This document shows, in pieces, positions 6,689 through 9,639 of a DNA stretch of 9,639 bases. Both the position numbers and the translations under genes were made by a program. Source of the stretch: Verrucomicrobiaceae bacterium (GTDB taxonomy: Bacteria; Verrucomicrobiota; Verrucomicrobiae; Verrucomicrobiales; Akkermansiaceae); assembly GCA_947372405.1 (NCBI GenBank), contig CANBTO010000152.1, positions 1 to 9,639 on the forward strand, given 5' to 3'. Every line of letters begins with the position of its first letter. Positions within the stretch are counted from its first letter, which is position 1. The notes under the pieces are model-generated. The model did not search any database, had not been told where the DNA came from, and was given only the letters and a program-made list of their open reading frames with translations.

Positions 6689-7181
6689 GTGTCGGCAGCG
6701 CGACTGGTTCCGCACGCGGTGGCAGCACGCCGGGCGAGTCATCGAGTCTGGTGAACGGGCGATCCTCGCTGACCGGCAGCGGGCGGAAGGATTCCGAATG
6801 GGTGTCCAAACGGAATTCGACTTTCATGAGGTCACGGTTGGTCTCAGCCACTTGATCCAGCAGATCACGATTCTGTGTCTGGAGGCTTTCCATTTTGGCG
6901 ATAAGAGCCTCATAGAAGTCTTTCTGATGGGTCGTGGGTGGTCCGTTTTGGGAAGGCGTCGATTTGGCCGCGAGCGGGCTTGGATTTTGTTCGGAGGTTT
7001 TTTCCGAAGCCTCGACCGGACGCGGTTTGGCCCCGGTTGCGGTTGTGGAGGCAAAAGCCAGAGGAACTCCAGAATCCACTGCGGCGACAAACTGCCGCAC
7101 GGACCACCAGTGGCTGAGGCCTGCCGCTGACATTGCTGCGAGCATGGTGCCGCAGATCACGGGAATGGTTGTAGGTTTCAT
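6681..7181 (-). CDS. Membrane-anchored or exported coiled-coil protein of unknown function
   Basis: I do not recognise this 166-residue protein. The N terminus has a Lys and a hydrophobic segment (residues 6-22, ICGTMLAAMSAAGL) that is either an uncleaved anchor or a signal peptide without an obvious cleavage site. A Ser/Thr/Pro/Lys-rich linker follows (about 45-85). Residues about 87-130 form a strongly predicted helix with heptad-like hydrophobics (FYEALIAKMESLQTQNRDLL and onward), likely a coiled coil. The C terminus is Pro-rich and looks disordered. The start overlaps the previous gene's stop by 4 bases (7178-7181), and its stop overlaps the DUF3108 start. The layout (anchor, flexible spacer, coiled coil) suits a structural or bridging role in the periplasm. 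That is inference from architecture only. Confidence 0.75.
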   Translation of the reverse strand: MKPTTIPVICGTMLAAMSAAGLSHWWSVRQFVAAVDSGVPLAFASTTATGAKPRPVEASEKTSEQNPSPLAAKSTPSQNGPPTTHQKDFYEALIAKMESLQTQNRDLLDQVAETNRDLMKVEFRLDTHSESFRPLPVSEDRPFTRLDDSPGVLPPRAEPVALPTHE

Positions 7182-7999
7182 CGCTTGCGGGCGGGTGTGG
7201 TTTTGATCTCCGGTTTTGATTCAGGCTTGGATTCGCTTTTTGCTTCCGGCTTTGGCAGAGAGACAAGGAGTTGCTGCAGGTTGTCGATCGCGTTGCCGAG
7301 ATGCCTGGAGTCATCGTCCAGTTGGCGGATGGATTTGGAAAGCATGGCGCTCACCGTGTCGTTCTGACGGTAGCCGAGGGATGCGTCAAACCCGGGCTCC
7401 GGAATATTGAACACCGCGACGCCGTCCGCATCGGGAACCAGAAGATGCGGGCGGATTTTGAGGGTGATTTTCTTGCCCGGCGAGAGTTCCACTTCACGCG
7501 TCAGCGGCGGGGCGTTTTCAGAGGCTTCGAGATGCCATCCAGCGGGTGGTGGAGAGAGTGGCTTTGCAGGAAACGGGGCCATTAGTTTCACCTTGGATGG
7601 ATCAATGTTACCTTTTCCTTCCTGGAGTTTCTCGACGCGCACAGCCAGGCCCGGCGGAGGGGCGGGAGCGGGCTCTTCAGCCAGGACCTGTTCTGGCTTC
7701 GCCTCAGCATCAGGAATCTCGGAGGCCAACTCGTTTCCATCGGGCGCTTTGCCTGTCACCAGAACAGGTTTCGACGGCTTTTCCGGCGCTCTAACAGGGG
7801 ACTTCTGGTCCGGAAACAATGGCTCACCCTCAATCGGCAGAACAACACTGACCTCGTTGGGTTTTGCCGAGTCATGACTGTTGAACTTGCGGATGGCCTC
7901 CTGCACCGGATCCTGGTGCGAATCCTGCGCGACGGCCCGCATGGCAAACAGGACGCTGGAGATCAGCGCAAGGGCGGCGGATGTGACAAGGGCGTTCAT
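7178..7999 (-). CDS. Exported Pro-rich protein with beta segment and coiled coil, unknown function
   Basis: This 273-residue protein matches no family I can name. It has a clear Sec signal peptide (hydrophobic ALALISSVLFAM, probable cleavage after AVA at residue 24). A long Pro/Glu/Lys-rich stretch follows (about 45-150), including PAPAPPPG near residue 111, and is likely disordered. Residues about 150-200 look like a small beta domain, with alternating hydrophobics in REVELSPGKKITLKIRPHLLV and the segment after it. Residues about 212-247 look like an amphipathic helix or coiled coil (MLSKSIRQLDDDSRHL and onward). The tail has Lys/Pro/Glu/Ser repeats (KPEA, KSES, KPES, KPEI) ending in basic residues. 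Four-base overlaps join it to genes on both sides. A periplasmic scaffold or a wall-spanning spacer protein would fit, but no function is shown. Confidence 0.78.
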   Translation of the reverse strand: MNALVTSAALALISSVLFAMRAVAQDSHQDPVQEAIRKFNSHDSAKPNEVSVVLPIEGEPLFPDQKSPVRAPEKPSKPVLVTGKAPDGNELASEIPDAEAKPEQVLAEEPAPAPPPGLAVRVEKLQEGKGNIDPSKVKLMAPFPAKPLSPPPAGWHLEASENAPPLTREVELSPGKKITLKIRPHLLVPDADGVAVFNIPEPGFDASLGYRQNDTVSAMLSKSIRQLDDDSRHLGNAIDNLQQLLVSLPKPEAKSESKPESKPEIKTTPARKR

Positions 8000-8790
8000 T
8001 TTTCCGAAGGCTGGATTTGGATAGAGTCGCTGGAGTTCAACCCCCCAGAGTGCGATGCTCCGTCCATTTGCTCTTGATTCGCCGGGAGCGTAGGACTGTC
8101 CGCCCGTAGACCCGCCGAGGGAATGGAACGGCCGACAAGCTGGTTCCAGGAATCAAGAAGCTGGATACCCTCTGAGCGGAGCTGCCGTGATTTCTCCTGA
8201 TAATCCGTTAGGCGGACGAGCAGACCGCGGGCTTGTTCGATTTCCTGCGGTGTCCAGCGGAGACTGCGGCTCTGATAGAGCACAGGAACGTCGATATCGA
8301 TCCTGTCCAAGTGGCCACCAGGAGCTTCCGCCGTCAGGATGTGCTGGATCCTGAGATTTGTTTCCTCAAAGGCCGGGCTTGAAGACGGGTTCGGCAGAGG
8401 AAGGCCGGGGCCGATCTGGGTAGTTTTCAGCTTGGCCGGCGAAGTGGGGCTCTTCTCGCCTGGAAGCCGGTCCACACTGGGCATCAAGCTTGATGCGCTG
8501 GGGGAAATACCGGCAGGCTTGGGGGCTGCTTGTTGGATCGAGGCCGAATTCGCCTGAGATGCAGGGGACAGGATGACCGGCTTGGTGATGTACATGAAAC
8601 AGAACAGCCCGGCGATCGCGGTGCTGGCGGCAAGCAGCCAGGGATAAGCCTGTGGAGAAGGAACACGAACTGCGCGGCGGTTTGAATTCGAGAAGGAGCC
8701 GTGATGCGAGGAAACAATCGTAGGCAGGGAGGGTATCAGTTCTCCGGAGGCTCTTTGGCCGGCGAATTTTTGCGCAGGCAAGGGTTTCAT
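7996..8790 (-). CDS. Bitopic membrane protein with Pro/Ser linker, unknown function
   Basis: This 264-residue protein is not recognised. Its N-terminal ~48 residues are polar and rich in basic residues (NRRAVRVPSP just before the membrane). A single transmembrane segment lies at about 50-68 (WLLAASTAIAGLFCFMYIT), giving an N-inside, C-outside topology by the positive-inside rule. A Pro/Ser/Ala-rich linker (about 75-140) leads to a folded region at 143-222 with beta-like (LDRIDIDVPVLYQ) and helical (TPQEIEQARGLLVRLTDYQE) parts. The C terminus is polar. This topology resembles inner-membrane platform proteins of type IV pilus and type II secretion systems (PilN, PilO, GspM), but no sequence similarity to them is evident, so this is an analogy. 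It overlaps both neighbours by 4 bases. Confidence 0.78.
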   Translation of the reverse strand: MKPLPAQKFAGQRASGELIPSLPTIVSSHHGSFSNSNRRAVRVPSPQAYPWLLAASTAIAGLFCFMYITKPVILSPASQANSASIQQAAPKPAGISPSASSLMPSVDRLPGEKSPTSPAKLKTTQIGPGLPLPNPSSSPAFEETNLRIQHILTAEAPGGHLDRIDIDVPVLYQSRSLRWTPQEIEQARGLLVRLTDYQEKSRQLRSEGIQLLDSWNQLVGRSIPSAGLRADSPTLPANQEQMDGASHSGGLNSSDSIQIQPSEK

Positions 8791-9269
8791 GGTTTGGCGG
8801 AAGGGGTTGTGTTTGACGGCGCACCTGCTGGTTTCGGCTCGGCGGCAACTGAATAGCTCACAATGGTCTGGTCGGACACCCCCGGAAAGGTGGTGATCGT
8901 CATGGATTCGCGGCTAAGCCGCAAGTGCTTCAGAACTCCATCGCTATGACAGCTTGCCTGCAAGCCTGGAATGACCTCCAAGGCTCCTTGTCCGGCGCGC
9001 TGTCTTCCAATGCCGTCCGAACGGTAGATTTCGAATGTGGTGTGGGATTCATCGTCACCTTCGGCCGAGACTTTCACATGAACCCCGTCGGTATAGACCC
9101 GGAAGGCGATCGGTTTGATCGGAATGGACTGCACCCTGTCCGCAGTGATCTTCAAATGACTTTGCAGCAGATAATCCCCCACGTGCTTGTATTCCGCGGC
9201 ATTCGTCGCGGATCCGAGCGCCAAATTGCCCGCGATGATCAGAATTCCAGTTATTCCCCCACGTCCCAT
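8787..9269 (-). CDS. Small exported beta-rich protein of unknown function
   Basis: This 160-residue protein carries an N-terminal signal peptide (GILIIAGNLALGS, probable cleavage near TNA, residue 24) and a mature part rich in alternating hydrophobic strands (AFRVYTDGVHVKVSAEG, TTFEIYRSDG). The tail is Pro/Ala/Ser-rich and likely flexible. A single Cys lies at about residue 107, so no internal disulphide is expected. I do not recognise the family. It begins 18 bases before the prepilin stop, a 19-base overlap that suggests translational coupling, and its own stop overlaps the next gene by 4 bases. Being placed directly after a prepilin gene, it may be a pilus-associated or pseudopilus-associated protein; this is inferred from position only. 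Confidence 0.75.
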   Translation of the reverse strand: MGRGGITGILIIAGNLALGSATNAAEYKHVGDYLLQSHLKITADRVQSIPIKPIAFRVYTDGVHVKVSAEGDDESHTTFEIYRSDGIGRQRAGQGALEVIPGLQASCHSDGVLKHLRLSRESMTITTFPGVSDQTIVSYSVAAEPKPAGAPSNTTPSAKP

Positions 9270-9639
9270 AAAGAGTCAGTGCTGCTGCCGGACGGGTCAT
9301 ACGTGACATTGGATCCGGCATTGATGACAGGGGGAGAAACATTCACTATGATAGTGAGATCCGCGCCCGTCAGCGACTTCACGGTCGGAAGCGTTGTGAC
9401 GGTCGTCGGCATGTAGGAAAGCAGGTTGTCAGACGTGATGTTGGCGACGGAAACCGTAGGATTATCCGCGAGATACAGGCGTTGCGCGGCATAAACAGTC
9501 CGCAGGGTTTCAGATGCCGTGCGTCCGAGTTTCCACTCGTCCATCTTCTTGTAGGTGAAGAGCCCCATCTTGATCAGAGCCATCAGGACCAGCAGGACGA
9601 TGGACATTTCGAGGAGCGTGAAGGCTCTCCGATGATGAC
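9251..9639 (-). CDS. Prepilin-like (type IV pilin/pseudopilin) protein, 5' end cut by window
   Basis: The frame stays open upstream of the ATG at 9607 to the window edge, and that added sequence reads HHRRAFTLLEM. This is a class III prepilin signal: a basic leader, then FTLLE with the conserved Glu at position 5 of the mature protein, then a hydrophobic helix (MSIVLLVLMALIKMGLF). The ATG at 9607 is therefore internal, and the true start lies beyond the edge. The residue before the cleavage point is Ala rather than the usual Gly. The mature part is about 123 residues, with an alpha-helical stretch to about residue 50 and a short beta-rich C terminus ending in Asp and Glu. It would be processed by a prepilin peptidase and assembled in the envelope. 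It is short, more like a minor pseudopilin than a major pilin. It appears to head, or lie near the head of, the - strand cluster. Confidence 0.85.
   Translation of the reverse strand, partial: HHRRAFTLLEMSIVLLVLMALIKMGLFTYKKMDEWKLGRTASETLRTVYAAQRLYLADNPTVSVANITSDNLLSYMPTTVTTLPTVKSLTGADLTIIVNVSPPVINAGSNVTYDPSGSSTDSLWDVGE

Noticed and set aside
7407..7877. 156-codon + strand open frame opposite the Pro-rich exported protein
   Set aside because: It is Gly/Ser-rich and arises as the complement of Pro/Ala/Glu codons. The - strand gene has a signal peptide and coupled neighbours on both sides.

Overview
The window looks like chromosomal DNA of a GC-rich Gram-negative bacterium. A member of the Verrucomicrobiota is the best guess, judging from the gene style: tightly overlapping operons, GTG starts, weak Shine-Dalgarno signals, and a prepilin gene heading a train of unrecognised exported proteins. 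No marker here settles the taxonomy, so this is an inference.

Layout. Positions 1-464 hold no convincing gene. They contain two abutting GC-rich hairpins (81-186), a short direct repeat, and a run of three imperfect 21-23 bp tandem repeats (306-367) just before the first gene. From 465 to 5824 five genes run on the + strand: an unrecognised exported helical protein, a beta-hydroxyacid dehydrogenase-family (3-hydroxyisobutyrate dehydrogenase/glyoxylate reductase type) oxidoreductase, a YgfZ/GcvT-type folate-binding protein, a Kef-type cation/proton antiporter with a C-terminal nucleotide-binding RCK domain, and the tRNA t6A enzyme TsaD. The first three are joined by 4-base stop/start overlaps; the last two follow after gaps of 33 and 52 bases. 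All five could be one transcript, mixing housekeeping (YgfZ, TsaD) with redox and ion homeostasis.

From 5846 to the right edge, six genes run on the - strand and converge on tsaD with only 21 bases between. Read in their own direction they are: a prepilin-like protein (its first codons lie outside the window), a small exported beta-rich protein, a bitopic membrane protein with a Pro/Ser linker, an exported Pro-rich protein with a coiled coil, a membrane-anchored coiled-coil protein, and a DUF3108 protein that may be a lipoprotein. Every junction overlaps (4 bases at three of them, 8 and 19 at the others), so the products are probably made together and act together in the cell envelope. Four of the six are not recognisable as known families from sequence alone. 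This cluster, which looks like an accessory pilus, pseudopilus or other envelope assembly, is the most interesting part of the window.

A further genome-scale signal is the hexamer TGTTAG, found eight times. Three of these lie within the identical 10-mer GGTTGTTAGA, in different genes, reading frames and strands.
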